This document shows positions 1-9,901 of a stretch of 33,673 nucleotides of DNA, in pieces (position 1 is the stretch's first letter; each line of letters opens with the position of its first letter). The position numbers and the translations under genes were made by a program. This stretch comes from Planctomycetia bacterium (lineage in GTDB: Bacteria; Planctomycetota; Planctomycetia; Pirellulales; UBA1268). Below the pieces are notes generated by a model, which saw nothing but the letters and a program-made list of their open reading frames with translations, made no database searches and had not been told where the DNA came from. The DNA lies in NCBI GenBank assembly GCA_009919445.1, contig RGBY01000003.1, positions 1 to 33,673 on the forward strand, in the 5' to 3' direction.

Positions 1-303
1 CTGAGCCGGCTCGTCTGCTGGTGGACGCATTGGGTCCTCCGCGTGCCTGCCTTCGATAGTTCAAGCGGCTTCCGGGTGATTCGGCTGAGCTTCCTTGATG
101 TTCTGCAGGATCCCACTGAGGGCTATGCGATTCAGGAGCAGATGCTTTGGCAAATCCATCGGGCCGGCGGCCGGATTCGTGAGGTGCCCATTACCTTCAC
201 TCAGCGACAACGAGGACTCAGCAAGGTGGACTGGTGGCAGATGGTGCTGGGGGCTTCCGATCTGGTGCGGCTGGGCTGGGCAACCTGGTTTCAAAGAAAG
301 TGA
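1..303 (+). CDS. GT2 glycosyltransferase, polyprenol/dolichol-phosphate mannosyltransferase-like, C-terminal fragment (5' truncated by window edge)
   Basis: Frame 1 is open from base 1 to the TGA at 301-303. Motifs 'SSGFRVIR', 'GYAIQEQML' and 'EVPITFTQRQRGLSKV' match the C-terminal part of the Dpm1-like catalytic domain. Confidence 0.8.
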   Translation: MSRLVCWWTHWVLRVPAFDSSSGFRVIRLSFLDVLQDPTEGYAIQEQMLWQIHRAGGRIREVPITFTQRQRGLSKVDWWQMVLGASDLVRLGWATWFQRK

Positions 304-311
304 GGCTGGCG

Positions 312-1409
312 ATGGCAGGCCATAAACCAAGTATTGGCATTCTGACCAGTGGTGGAGATTGCCCAGGGCTCAATGCTGTTATCCGTGCGGCCGTGATTTC
401 ATCAGATCGGCTTGGCTACGACTGCGTCGGTTTTCTGCGTGGCTATGAGGGGCTGGTTGATCCGGTTGACTACATGCCGCTGACGCAAGGCAATACCAGC
501 GGCATCCTCACTCTCGGCGGCACGATTCTGGGCTCAACAAATCGGGGCCGGTTTTCAGCCACAGTGGGTGAAGATCAGCGGATTGCCATCGACCCCAAGC
601 TTCTGGAAGGTGTTTCCCGGACCATTCGGCAGCTTGGCATCTGCGGGCTCATCTGCATCGGGGGGGATGGCTCACTGGCAATTGCCGAGCAGTTTCATCG
701 CCATGGCATTCCGGTGGTCGGTGTGCCCAAGACCATCGACAATGATCTGGGAGCCACAGCGTTCACCTTTGGGTTTGACTCTGCCGTGTCGACTGCCACC
801 GATGCGCTTGATCGGCTCCGCACCACGGCAGCCAGCCACCAGCGAATCATGGTGTTGGAAGTGATGGGTCGCCATGCCGGATGGATTGCCCTGCATGCCG
901 GTATCGCAGGTGGTGCCGACGTCATTCTGCTGCCTGAGATTGGCTGGAGTTTTGATCATGTCTGCCGCAAGATTGCCGACCGTGAGGCCGCTGGCCGGCG
1001 GCATGCCTTGGTGGTTGTGGCGGAAGGGGCCAGCCTGCCCAGCGGCGACCTTGTGTGCGTGACGGCAACTGGTGCGAGTGAACAGGTCAAACTCGGCGGG
1101 ATTGGCCAGGTCGTTGCGGCTGAACTTGCCCGGCGGCTTGACCGCCAGACCCGAACGGTTGTGTTGGGCCATCTGCAGCGGGGCGGGAATCCAACCACGT
1201 TCGATCGGGTGCTGGCCACGGAATTCGGCGTTCTCGCGGTTCAGTTGATTCATGAAGGCCGGTTCGGTGAGATGGTATGCTTCAGGCCACCTGAGATCGA
1301 AAGCGTGCCGATTGCCGAGGCGATTCAGACGCTGTCACGGGTGAACCCCGGGGGGGCTGCCATTCGGGCTGCCCGCGGACTGGGGATTTGTTTTGGGGAT
1401 CGCGGCTGA
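312..1409 (+). CDS. pfkA: 6-phosphofructokinase (group III PFKA-like)
   Basis: Motifs 'GILTSGGDCPGLNAVIRA', 'GGDGSLAIA', 'PKTIDNDLGAT', 'MGRHAGWIALHAG' and 'LGHLQRGGNPTTFDRVLAT'. The ATG at 312 is the likely start because the track ORF start at 234 lies inside the upstream gene. Confidence 0.93.
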   Translation: MAGHKPSIGILTSGGDCPGLNAVIRAAVISSDRLGYDCVGFLRGYEGLVDPVDYMPLTQGNTSGILTLGGTILGSTNRGRFSATVGEDQRIAIDPKLLEGVSRTIRQLGICGLICIGGDGSLAIAEQFHRHGIPVVGVPKTIDNDLGATAFTFGFDSAVSTATDALDRLRTTAASHQRIMVLEVMGRHAGWIALHAGIAGGADVILLPEIGWSFDHVCRKIADREAAGRRHALVVVAEGASLPSGDLVCVTATGASEQVKLGGIGQVVAAELARRLDRQTRTVVLGHLQRGGNPTTFDRVLATEFGVLAVQLIHEGRFGEMVCFRPPEIESVPIAEAIQTLSRVNPGGAAIRAARGLGICFGDRG

Positions 1410-1480
1410 TTTGCCTGACGGGCGTCGGGTGATGAATGCCACCATGGAATAGCGAAGCGAAAACGCAAGGAGTAATTGAG

Positions 1481-3445
1481 ATGGCGGCAGCGGACAAACC
1501 AGCCGGACGCGTGGCGAGTGTCATGCAGGAGACTCGTTCCTTTCCTCCCCCGGCAGCCTTTTCGGAAAAGTCTCGAATCGGTTCGATGGAGGCTTACCAA
1601 GAGCTCTACGCTGCTGCTGCCAATGACCCAATTGCCTTCTGGGGTGAACGGGCCTCCGCGCTGCCATGGCTGAAGCCGTATGACGAGGTGCTGCGGTGGA
1701 ATCCGCCTCATGCCGAGTGGTTTGCCGGTGGGCAGACCAATGCCTCGGCCGCCTGCGTCGATCAGCATGTTGCAGCCGGGCTCGGCGAGAAGACAGCCAT
1801 GGTCTGGGTTGGTGAACCAACCGGTGAACGGCGAACCCTCACCTTCCGTGAACTTCAGGCTGAGGTGAGCCGGGCAGCCGCCGGGCTTGCAAAGCTTGGT
1901 GTGAAGCAGGGAGATGTAGTTTCGATCTATATGCCGATGACCCCCGAACTGGTCATCGCGATGCTTGCGTGTGCCCGGATTGGAGCCGTTCACTCGGTGA
2001 TCTTTGGAGGGTTCTCCAGCGAAGCAATCGCTGAGCGGAACAACGATGCCCAGGCGGTGGCAGTCATTACTGCTGATGGCGGCTGGCGACGGGGAAGCAT
2101 GCTGCCGCTGAAAGCCAATGTTGATGAAGCCCTGGAGAAGTCACCGAGCGTCAAGCATGTGGTGGTGCTCAAGCGGACCGGGCAAGACGTCACCATGGTC
2201 GAGGGGCGAGATGTCTGGTGGCATGACATGACGGCCGGCATGCCAGACGATTTTCCGCCAGTTCCTATGGACTCAGAGTCTCCGCTTTTCATTCTCTACA
2301 CCAGTGGTTCCACGGGAAAGCCAAAGGGAATCAAGCACACCACCGCCGGCTACATGCTCTGGGCGAAGACGACCGCAGAATGGGTTTTTGATCTGCGGGA
2401 CGACGATCTCTTCTGGTGTACGGCTGACTGTGGCTGGATCACTGGGCACAGTTACGTTACCTATGGCCCTCTGGCTGCCGGGGTGGGCATTCTTATCTAT
2501 GAAGGCGCACCCGATGCGCCGCATCAGGGACGGTTCTGGGAAATTATTGAAGAAGAGAAGCCAACCATTTTCTACACAGCACCGACCGCAATTCGGGCTT
2601 TCATGAAGTGGGGGCCAGAACACATTGATGGCCGTGATCTCTCAAGCCTGCGGCTGCTGGGCACGGTGGGCGAGGGCATTAATCCTGAGGCCTGGATGTG
2701 GTACCACGAAACGATTGGTGGCCAGCGTTGCCCCATCGTTGATACCTGGTGGCAGACTGAAACGGGCGGCATCATGATGAGCCCATTGCCGGGCTGTACG
2801 CCGACCAAGCCAGGAAGTTGCACGCTGCCCTTGCCAGGTGTCTGCCCAGAGATTGTTGATGCAGAGGGAACACCGGTTGAGCAGGGTGAAGGCGGCTGGC
2901 TGGTGATGACCAAGCCCTGGCCTGGCATGTTGCGGGGCATCTGGGGCGACGAGGAACGATTCGTTGAAACCTATTGGTCACGGGTGCCGGGGAAGTATCT
3001 GGCTGGAGACAATGCTCGCCAGGATGACGACGGCTATTACTGGATCATGGGCCGAATCGACGACGTGCTCAACGTGGCAGGTCATAGGCTCTCGACAATT
3101 GAGATTGAAAGCGCCCTGGTGAGTCACCCGACGGTTGCCGAAGCGGCTGCCGTCGGTCGGCCACACGACGTCAAGGGCGAGGCCGTGGCCGTCTTTGTGA
3201 CGCTTCGGTCAGGGGAGCCGGACGACGCCCTCCGGAAAGAGCTGCGACAGCATGTCCGGCACCAGATTGGTGCCATTGCCTCACCGGATGACATTCACTT
3301 CACCGCATCGCTCCCCAAAACCCGGAGTGGCAAAATCATGCGGCGGCTCCTGCGTGACATTGCCGCTGGCCGTGAAACGGTGGGTGACACGACCACGCTT
3401 GAAGATTACACGGTGCTCGCAAAACTACGGGGCAACGACGACTAA
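1481..3445 (+). CDS. acsA: acetyl-CoA synthetase (acetate--CoA ligase, AMP-forming)
   Basis: Motifs '[15 protein letters not shown]', '[18 protein letters not shown]', '[11 protein letters not shown]', '[26 protein letters not shown]' and '[14 protein letters not shown]'. An AAGGAG Shine-Dalgarno sits at about 1467, upstream of the ATG at 1481. Confidence 0.94.
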   Translation: MAAADKPAGRVASVMQETRSFPPPAAFSEKSRIGSMEAYQELYAAAANDPIAFWGERASALPWLKPYDEVLRWNPPHAEWFAGGQTNASAACVDQHVAAGLGEKTAMVWVGEPTGERRTLTFRELQAEVSRAAAGLAKLGVKQGDVVSIYMPMTPELVIAMLACARIGAVHSVIFGGFSSEAIAERNNDAQAVAVITADGGWRRGSMLPLKANVDEALEKSPSVKHVVVLKRTGQDVTMVEGRDVWWHDMTAGMPDDFPPVPMDSESPLFILYTSGSTGKPKGIKHTTAGYMLWAKTTAEWVFDLRDDDLFWCTADCGWITGHSYVTYGPLAAGVGILIYEGAPDAPHQGRFWEIIEEEKPTIFYTAPTAIRAFMKWGPEHIDGRDLSSLRLLGTVGEGINPEAWMWYHETIGGQRCPIVDTWWQTETGGIMMSPLPGCTPTKPGSCTLPLPGVCPEIVDAEGTPVEQGEGGWLVMTKPWPGMLRGIWGDEERFVETYWSRVPGKYLAGDNARQDDDGYYWIMGRIDDVLNVAGHRLSTIEIESALVSHPTVAEAAAVGRPHDVKGEAVAVFVTLRSGEPDDALRKELRQHVRHQIGAIASPDDIHFTASLPKTRSGKIMRRLLRDIAAGRETVGDTTTLEDYTVLAKLRGNDD

Positions 3446-3467
3446 AAGCCCCTGGAATGAGGGGCTT
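3446..3467 (+). terminator. hairpin immediately after the acsA stop (AAGCCCCT-GGAATG-AGGGGCTT)
   Basis: 8-bp perfect inverted repeat with a 6-nt loop starting at the base after TAA. There is no downstream T-tract, so intrinsic terminator function is only suggested. Confidence 0.5.
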
Positions 3468-3559
3468 GGCGGGACGGCATGCAGTAACAGAGGGGCTTCG
3501 ATCGACATAGTATTGTAGGTCGTTCGTTTCCCTTCCGCTGCCGTCGTGTCATTCCCCTC

Positions 3560-6037
3560 ATGTCACCATTTTCCCTTAAAAGGCTTTGGTCTGTCTGGCG
3601 GCAGCGTCGTCGTGGGTTGGGTCGTGGGTGCTGGTTGCTGCTGGGCGTCCTCGGCGCCAGCCTGCCAGCCACTGGCCATGCAGCTGGGAACCAATTCCCT
3701 GCCTCTGCTGGTGCCTTGCTTCAGTCGGCATGCATCGACTGCCATCAGGGTGAAGATGCAGAGGCAGGCCTTGACCTTGAGACGTTCATGGCCAATGCGG
3801 TGGCGGATGTTGGTGTAGCCCAGGATGACACCTGGACGCGAATCATTGATCGTGTTGCCGCCGGTGAGATGCCACCAGCCGACGCGGAACAGCCCACACT
3901 TCAAGAACGACAACTGTTTGTGACGCGAGCCGGCGACTGGTTGCGAGACCTGCAGCGGTCACGGGATGCCGCGATTGGTCGTGTTCGTGGTCGTCGACTC
4001 AACCGCCAGCAGGTTGAACGGTCACTGCATGAATTGCTAGGCATTGATATTCCACTGGCCGACAAGCTTCCCGATGAAGGACGGCCGCGGGGCTTTACGA
4101 CAGTTGCTGAGCGGCAGGCAGTCTCTCATCACCATCTCTCGCGCCATCTGACAGTAGTTGATCTGGCGCTCGATGAGGCCTTTGGGCGAGCCCTTGGAAC
4201 GGCTGAACCGCTCAGCCGTGAGTTTGATGCACAGGGACTTGTACGGAAAAATCCCAGGCGGCGGTGCCGGGAGCCTGAACTCCGCGAGGGTGAAGCGGTC
4301 GTCTGGTCATGTTCTATGCCCTACTACGGTCGTCTGCCGGCCACGACAGCACCAGCGGATGGCTGGTATGCGTTCCGACTGAAGGCACATGGCATCAAGC
4401 TGCCCGAGTCTGGTGGTGTCTGGACCGCCATTCATGCCGGGCCTTGCGTCTCAACTGCACCGCTGCTCGAGCCAGTCACCTGCTTCGAAGCGGGTGAGCA
4501 GCCTCGCACGATTGAGTTCACCACCTGGTTGCCCAAAGGACACATGCTGGAGGTCAGACCTCAGGATGCCACCATCAAACGGGCACGGTTTGCCGGTGGT
4601 CAGGTCGGTGCAGGCGAGGGAGAGCCACAGGATGTGCCTGGCGTTGCCATCAATCAGCTTGAGATGAGGCAGGTCTACCGGTTTTCAGTCGAAGAACTGA
4701 GGCAGCGGCTATTCGGTGATCTGAAGTATGAGAAGGCGAAGCGAACGGGTCTGCTGAAGCCAGTTGTCACCAAGCCGCTTGTGAAAATAGAGGGCCTGCT
4801 CAGTGCGTTTGCATGTCAGGCTTTTCGGCATCCGGTGTCACCAGAGGAACTCACTGGATATGTCGAACTTGCCAGAGACGTGCATGGCCAGACACGATCA
4901 TTCACCGAGGCTGTTCGGGCGGGCTATCGAGCGATTCTCTGTAGTCCGGAGTTTCTTTACTTTCGTGAAATGCCAGGTCAGCTCGATGGCTATGCCCTCG
5001 CCACGCGACTGAGTTATTTCGTCACGGGAGGGCCACCCGATGACGATCTTCTGGAGGCGGCCCGCAGTGGACGGCTGGACGAGGCTGCTGAGGTCCGCCG
5101 GCAGCTGCAGCGGTTGCTCGAGCAGGGAGAGGTTGACCAGGTCGGTGTACCGGCAGCCGAACGGCAGTTTGTTGAGGATTTTGCCGCAGAGTGGCTCGAT
5201 CTTGATCAGATCGACTTCACGGTACCTGATCGGCGGATGTACTGGACGTTTGACCCGATCGTTCAGATGAACATGCTTGCGGAAACCCATGCCTTTCTTG
5301 CTCATCTGTTGCACCATGATCGACCAGTTACGGAGTTGATTGCGGCTGACTATACGTTTGGCACAAGTCGGCTGGCGAGGTTTTATGGGGCTGATAATGT
5401 GCAGGGCGAGCAGCTGCGGCAGCTGGTGTTGCCAGCCAATACCCATCGGGGCGGCTTGCTCACCCAGGGTGCGATTCTCAAGGTGACGGCTAATGGCACG
5501 ACGACGTCCCCTGTGGTGCGTGGGGCCTGGGTCGCCGAACGCCTGCTCGGCATTCATATTCCTCCTCCACCGGCAGGAATTCCTGCCATTGAGCCTGATA
5601 TCCGTGGGGCTACGACCATTCGTGAGCAACTGGCCAAGCATCGCGACGACCCCGCCTGCGCCAGTTGCCACCGCCAGATGGATCCATACGGCTTTGCCCT
5701 CGAGACATTTGACCCAGCGGGACAATGGCGAACGCACTACCGGTCAGTCGGCCAGAAAAAAAACGGCACGAGACTGGCAATTGACTCATCAGGTGAACTG
5801 CCCGACGGCAGTGTGTTTGCCAGCATTGATGAATTGAAACAGGAACTGGCCCGGGATCCGCAGGCAATCGCTCGCGGGGTGGCGGGCAATCTGCTGGTCT
5901 GGGGAACGGGTGCCAAGCTGAGCATTCGAGACCGTCAGGCGGTCCACAAGATTGTCGAGGCAGCAGGCAAGAAGGGGTACGGCTTTCGGGCAATACTTGA
6001 GGAAGTGGTTGTGAGCCCGGTCTTTCGTTCCAAATGA
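3560..6037 (+). CDS. DUF1587/DUF1592/DUF1588/DUF1585 (PSD-type) domain protein with c-type cytochrome motifs
   Basis: N-terminal hydrophobic signal; 'CIDCHQG' and 'CASCHRQ' (CxxCH). Segments 'GRRLNRQQVERSLHELLGID', 'RAILCSPEFLYFRE..LDGYALATRLSYF', 'HRGGLLTQGAILKVTANGTTTSPVVRGAWV' and 'DPACASCHRQMDPYGFALETFDPAGQWR' are typical of the family. Confidence 0.9.
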   Translation: MSPFSLKRLWSVWRQRRRGLGRGCWLLLGVLGASLPATGHAAGNQFPASAGALLQSACIDCHQGEDAEAGLDLETFMANAVADVGVAQDDTWTRIIDRVAAGEMPPADAEQPTLQERQLFVTRAGDWLRDLQRSRDAAIGRVRGRRLNRQQVERSLHELLGIDIPLADKLPDEGRPRGFTTVAERQAVSHHHLSRHLTVVDLALDEAFGRALGTAEPLSREFDAQGLVRKNPRRRCREPELREGEAVVWSCSMPYYGRLPATTAPADGWYAFRLKAHGIKLPESGGVWTAIHAGPCVSTAPLLEPVTCFEAGEQPRTIEFTTWLPKGHMLEVRPQDATIKRARFAGGQVGAGEGEPQDVPGVAINQLEMRQVYRFSVEELRQRLFGDLKYEKAKRTGLLKPVVTKPLVKIEGLLSAFACQAFRHPVSPEELTGYVELARDVHGQTRSFTEAVRAGYRAILCSPEFLYFREMPGQLDGYALATRLSYFVTGGPPDDDLLEAARSGRLDEAAEVRRQLQRLLEQGEVDQVGVPAAERQFVEDFAAEWLDLDQIDFTVPDRRMYWTFDPIVQMNMLAETHAFLAHLLHHDRPVTELIAADYTFGTSRLARFYGADNVQGEQLRQLVLPANTHRGGLLTQGAILKVTANGTTTSPVVRGAWVAERLLGIHIPPPPAGIPAIEPDIRGATTIREQLAKHRDDPACASCHRQMDPYGFALETFDPAGQWRTHYRSVGQKKNGTRLAIDSSGELPDGSVFASIDELKQELARDPQAIARGVAGNLLVWGTGAKLSIRDRQAVHKIVEAAGKKGYGFRAILEEVVVSPVFRSK

Positions 6038-6182
6038 ACGGTGGCCTGAGAGATGGCCCAAAGGTGATGGCGAGAAGAGCTCATCGAGTCGACAGAAAAC
6101 TCAGCGGAACTGGTCCCAGCGGAACTGGCCTTAGAAAAATCGATTTGCCGTTATGACGCTTCAAGAAACACAGGGGATTCGC

Positions 6183-7478
6183 ATGCCGGTTGCCTTCAAC
6201 ATTGATGTGAAACGATCGCTTAATCGCCGCACGCTTCTCCGCGGAGCGGGAGTGTCGCTGGCAATGCCCTGGCTGTCGGCAATGCGGCCAGCTTTCGGAG
6301 GGGGCCGTGTTGAATCGCCGCGGCGATTTGTGGCGATGACCCTGGGCCTGGGGCTCCTTGCTGACAACCTCAACCCGGCAACTGCTGGTCGAGAGTATCA
6401 GGCATCTCCCTACCTTGCTGGCCTGAACGATCTTCGCAACTCCTTCACGGTTGTCTCGGGTGCATCTCACCCCCGGGTCAGTGGTGGCCATCAGGCCGAG
6501 GCAAGCCTGCTGACGGCGGCCCCGATGACATTTGGATCGCCGAGTCGGAATTCGATTTCACTCGATCAGTTACTGGCAAAAAACCTCGGGCATGAAACTC
6601 GTTTCCCGTCGCTTGTCCTGGCACTTTCAGGGAGCAACAGTCCGGCCTACACCGAAAACGGGTCGATGATTCCGGCTGAGTCATCTCCTGCACGGCTGTT
6701 TACGCGGCTCTTCGTGGCCGATTCGCCTGCTGAGCAGAAACAGCAGATGGCCCGGGCGCAGCAGGGTAGAAGCATCATGGATGTCGTTGCCGAAGACACG
6801 CGGTCTCTGGAGCGTCGGCTGGGCCGTGGCGACCGCGATCGGCTTGATGCCTATTTCACCAGCGTCCGTGATCTGGAAAAGCGGCTGGAACAGGAAGAGG
6901 CCTGGGCCCATCGTCCAAAACCCAAGGTGACTGAGCCCAAGCCGATTGATATTGGAAACGGGAATGACTTCGTTGCCCGGCAGCGACTGATGAGCGACAT
7001 GATCAGGCTGGCTCTTCAGACCGACTCATCTCGATTTATCACCTGCCATTTCGGAGGGAGTGGTGGGGTGGTGCCACTGGAAGGGGTAGACGAGGGGTAT
7101 CACACGCTCAGCCATCACGGCCGTGACGACGAAAAGCTGGCACAGCTGGCGATTGTTGAAAAAGCGATCATCAATGCCTGGGGTGATTTCCTGCGGACGC
7201 TCCAGGCAGTGGAGGAAGATGGCGGCACCCTTCTGGATCAGACCAGCGTGCTGTTGACGAGCAATCTTGGAAACGCCTCCAGTCACGATAATCGCAACAT
7301 GCCGGTGCTCTTGGCAGGAGGTGGCTTCCGGCATGGTCAGCACCTGGCCTTCGACAGGAAGCAGAACCACCCGCTGCCCAACCTCTACCTGTCGGTTCTC
7401 CAACAAACAGGACTTCAGGTCGACCACTTTGCGACCTCAACCGGAACGATGCCGGGGCTTGAGCCAACCCGGCCCTAA
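6183..7478 (+). CDS. DUF1552 domain protein with Tat-like signal
   Basis: '[22 protein letters not shown]' twin-arginine leader. Body motifs '[19 protein letters not shown]', '[20 protein letters not shown]' and '[20 protein letters not shown]'. The start could also be 6153. Confidence 0.88.
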   Translation: MPVAFNIDVKRSLNRRTLLRGAGVSLAMPWLSAMRPAFGGGRVESPRRFVAMTLGLGLLADNLNPATAGREYQASPYLAGLNDLRNSFTVVSGASHPRVSGGHQAEASLLTAAPMTFGSPSRNSISLDQLLAKNLGHETRFPSLVLALSGSNSPAYTENGSMIPAESSPARLFTRLFVADSPAEQKQQMARAQQGRSIMDVVAEDTRSLERRLGRGDRDRLDAYFTSVRDLEKRLEQEEAWAHRPKPKVTEPKPIDIGNGNDFVARQRLMSDMIRLALQTDSSRFITCHFGGSGGVVPLEGVDEGYHTLSHHGRDDEKLAQLAIVEKAIINAWGDFLRTLQAVEEDGGTLLDQTSVLLTSNLGNASSHDNRNMPVLLAGGGFRHGQHLAFDRKQNHPLPNLYLSVLQQTGLQVDHFATSTGTMPGLEPTRP

Positions 7479-8660
7479 GAAGTGGATCGGGAGTGCCGTG
7501 CCGTCTCGCAGGGCGGATTGATGAGCGACGACACCAGCCGCAGTCATCGCCAGGGCATGTCCGATATGAATCGCCGGTGGACGGTCGGTAAGAATTGCTG
7601 TGACAAATTCATCAGTCAGTGGGCCATGCGAGTGCCCGTGATCAGTTGGCCAGTCAATGCCCGGTGGGAGGGCTGGCGGTGACAGATCGGGGAGGTCTGC
7701 CGGGCTCATCGTTCCGCTGTAGTGGCCGTTTCCATAACTACCAAGCCGGCCCGTCGCCCTACCTGTCTCACTGAATGGTCGCCGACTGCTGCTGTCTTGA
7801 ATCACGCGGCAGAGTGCGTTGTCTGTGGTTTGGAAAAGAGCACACTCGCCCGAGAATGGATTTCCGTAGGGATTGGCGTCCGGCTGTTGGTAGGGCAGAT
7901 GCCCGGGCAACCCCCTTGCCGATGCCGTAAGGAAGTGCCCGCCCGAGACACCCGTGTGAAATGCTGTTGCGTGCGTCGGATACCAAAGCGGTGGAAACCC
8001 ACGTCGCCAGTCTTGAAAAGACGGTGTCGGCGTCTTCGAGGCATGATAATGGAAGTACTCTCCCTCCGTGTACCGAAGCGGGCCGAGGGCGTTGGCACGA
8101 TAGAGGGCCCGCATGGCGCAGCACTCCGGGCGAAACCAGCTCGTTTCGAACATCATGTAGGTTCGGCCAGTTTCGCGCACAGTCTCAAAGAGCTCGTGCG
8201 CATCATCAAGATTCCCAAAGAATGCCGGCACGGCCGTTCCGACATGCTTGCCATGCTTCATTGCCAAGAGGGCATGCCGAGCATGACTAGGGGCATCGGT
8301 GGCGATGAATACTGCCTCAATAGAATCATCTTGAACCATGTCCTCGATTGACTCATAGGTCTGGCTGCAGCGGACGGCCTGCGCGAGGTCGGCACAGCGA
8401 TCAGGAAAGAGGTCGGTGACTGCTGCGACCTCGATATTCGGGTGTGATTCAAAGCGGAAGGTTGTACCGAAGCGACAATGGCCGTTGCCGGCGATGCCAA
8501 GGCGAATGCGGCGATCAGAAGAGGGCTTCCAGACCCGTGGTTGCTGCCGCTCAGCTTGAGAAATGATGGGTTCAGCGGCGCGGGTCTGACTGGGAAACAA
8601 GGCGGCGGCCGGAACTGCGGCGGCTGCAAGTGTTACGTGTCGGCGTGAATAGGTCGGCAT
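7437..8660 (-). CDS. Gfo/Idh/MocA-family oxidoreductase-like protein, Tat-type leader (paralogue 2)
   Basis: '[20 protein letters not shown]' leader and Rossmann segment '[16 protein letters not shown]'. '[30 protein letters not shown]' is the family signature. Clearly related to the ORF at 8669-9901. Confidence 0.88.
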   Translation of the reverse strand: MPTYSRRHVTLAAAAVPAAALFPSQTRAAEPIISQAERQQPRVWKPSSDRRIRLGIAGNGHCRFGTTFRFESHPNIEVAAVTDLFPDRCADLAQAVRCSQTYESIEDMVQDDSIEAVFIATDAPSHARHALLAMKHGKHVGTAVPAFFGNLDDAHELFETVRETGRTYMMFETSWFRPECCAMRALYRANALGPLRYTEGEYFHYHASKTPTPSFQDWRRGFPPLWYPTHATAFHTGVSGGHFLTASARGLPGHLPYQQPDANPYGNPFSGECALFQTTDNALCRVIQDSSSRRPFSETGRATGRLGSYGNGHYSGTMSPADLPDLSPPALPPGIDWPTDHGHSHGPLTDEFVTAILTDRPPAIHIGHALAMTAAGVVAHQSALRDGTALPIHFLGPGWLKPRHRSG

Positions 8661-8668
8661 AGGGGATG

Positions 8669-9901
8669 TCAGGAGGCGTACTGGGGGATCTTGAGGGGCT
8701 CACCGTTTTTGACGGCCGACTGGTGAGCCACGATGCCGGCAACCGTCATGTTGAGCGCTGCCACCACATCAACTAATGGTTTGCGGTCACGCAGAATCGC
8801 ATCGATGAAGTCGGTAGTCAGATGACCATGAGAACCACCATGTGGGCCAGCATTCATGCCAGGTGGTAATGGGGGGCGATCAATGGCTGGGGTTGCTGGT
8901 TTTTGCTGGCCATAGATGCGGCCCTGTTCGCCTGCTGCTGCTGGCATGTCCCATGAGACAGCCATTCTTGACATGCCTGCTTCACTTGTTCGCAGCAACG
9001 CCACTTCGGTGCCGAACGGGTTGCGGTAGTCGTTATTATTCGCCTGAAGGTGCGGGACCACACTGGGCATGCCGAGTGCAGAAACTTCGGTGAATCGTTC
9101 TCCCGTTACACCGATATAGTAAGCAGTGGCGTGGGTGGGATACCACTGCGGTGGCAGACCTTTCCGCCAGCCGTTGAGATCAACAGCCCGCGTCCTGGGG
9201 TTGTAGCCGCCAATAGGCTTGCCAAAGTAGTGATAGTACTCACCCTCTGAATAGACAAGCTTGCCGAATTTTCCTGCCAGGTACTGCTGACGCCAGGTGT
9301 AGAGGTCATGATGGAAACAGGATGTTTCAAACATCATGTACTTACGACCTGTTTTCTGGACGGCCTCGGAAAGTCTTTCAGCATCTTCGAGTGATCCAAA
9401 AACTGCCGGAACAGCCGAGGCAACATGCTTGCCCCGATCCAAGGCCCTGATTGCCAGTTGGGCATGGCTGGGAGCATCGGTGGCAATGAAGACAGCTTCG
9501 ATCGTGTCATCGTCAAGCATTTGTTCGCACGATTCAAAAGTTTTTTCGCACCGGCAGGCCTTTGACAGTGCCGCTCTCCGCTCAGGGATGAGGTCAGTCA
9601 CTGCTGTGACACTAACATTAGGATGTTCCTGAAAGCCAAACTGGGCGCCGAACTGACAAAGCCCAAAACCGGCGATTCCGACACGAATTTTTCGGTCAGA
9701 AACAGGTTCCCAGGGGCCACTCGCAGCTCCTGGTTCATTGACTTCGAACCCAGGAATGATCTTCCCGCTGGCATCGACTGGCGGTGCATCCCGATCGGCT
9801 GCGGCTGCCGTTGTGCTACCGATACCGATGGCGGTGCCAACTACTCCGAGACGTTTTGCAAAACACCGGCGGGAAAAAGTGTCTTGTTCAGAGTGGCTCA
9901 T
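8669..9901 (-). CDS. Gfo/Idh/MocA-family oxidoreductase-like protein, Tat-type leader (paralogue 1)
   Basis: 'MSHSEQDTFSRRCFAKRLGVVGTAIGIG' leader, 'RKIRVGIAGFGLCQFG' and '[30 protein letters not shown]'. The ATG at 9901 overlaps the upstream TGA (ATGA). Confidence 0.88.
   Translation of the reverse strand: MSHSEQDTFSRRCFAKRLGVVGTAIGIGSTTAAAADRDAPPVDASGKIIPGFEVNEPGAASGPWEPVSDRKIRVGIAGFGLCQFGAQFGFQEHPNVSVTAVTDLIPERRAALSKACRCEKTFESCEQMLDDDTIEAVFIATDAPSHAQLAIRALDRGKHVASAVPAVFGSLEDAERLSEAVQKTGRKYMMFETSCFHHDLYTWRQQYLAGKFGKLVYSEGEYYHYFGKPIGGYNPRTRAVDLNGWRKGLPPQWYPTHATAYYIGVTGERFTEVSALGMPSVVPHLQANNNDYRNPFGTEVALLRTSEAGMSRMAVSWDMPAAAGEQGRIYGQQKPATPAIDRPPLPPGMNAGPHGGSHGHLTTDFIDAILRDRKPLVDVVAALNMTVAGIVAHQSAVKNGEPLKIPQYAS

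Noticed and set aside
4898-5737. 279-aa minus-strand ORF antisense to the DUF1592 gene
   Set aside because: Shadow ORF; the sense strand has clear domain motifs throughout.
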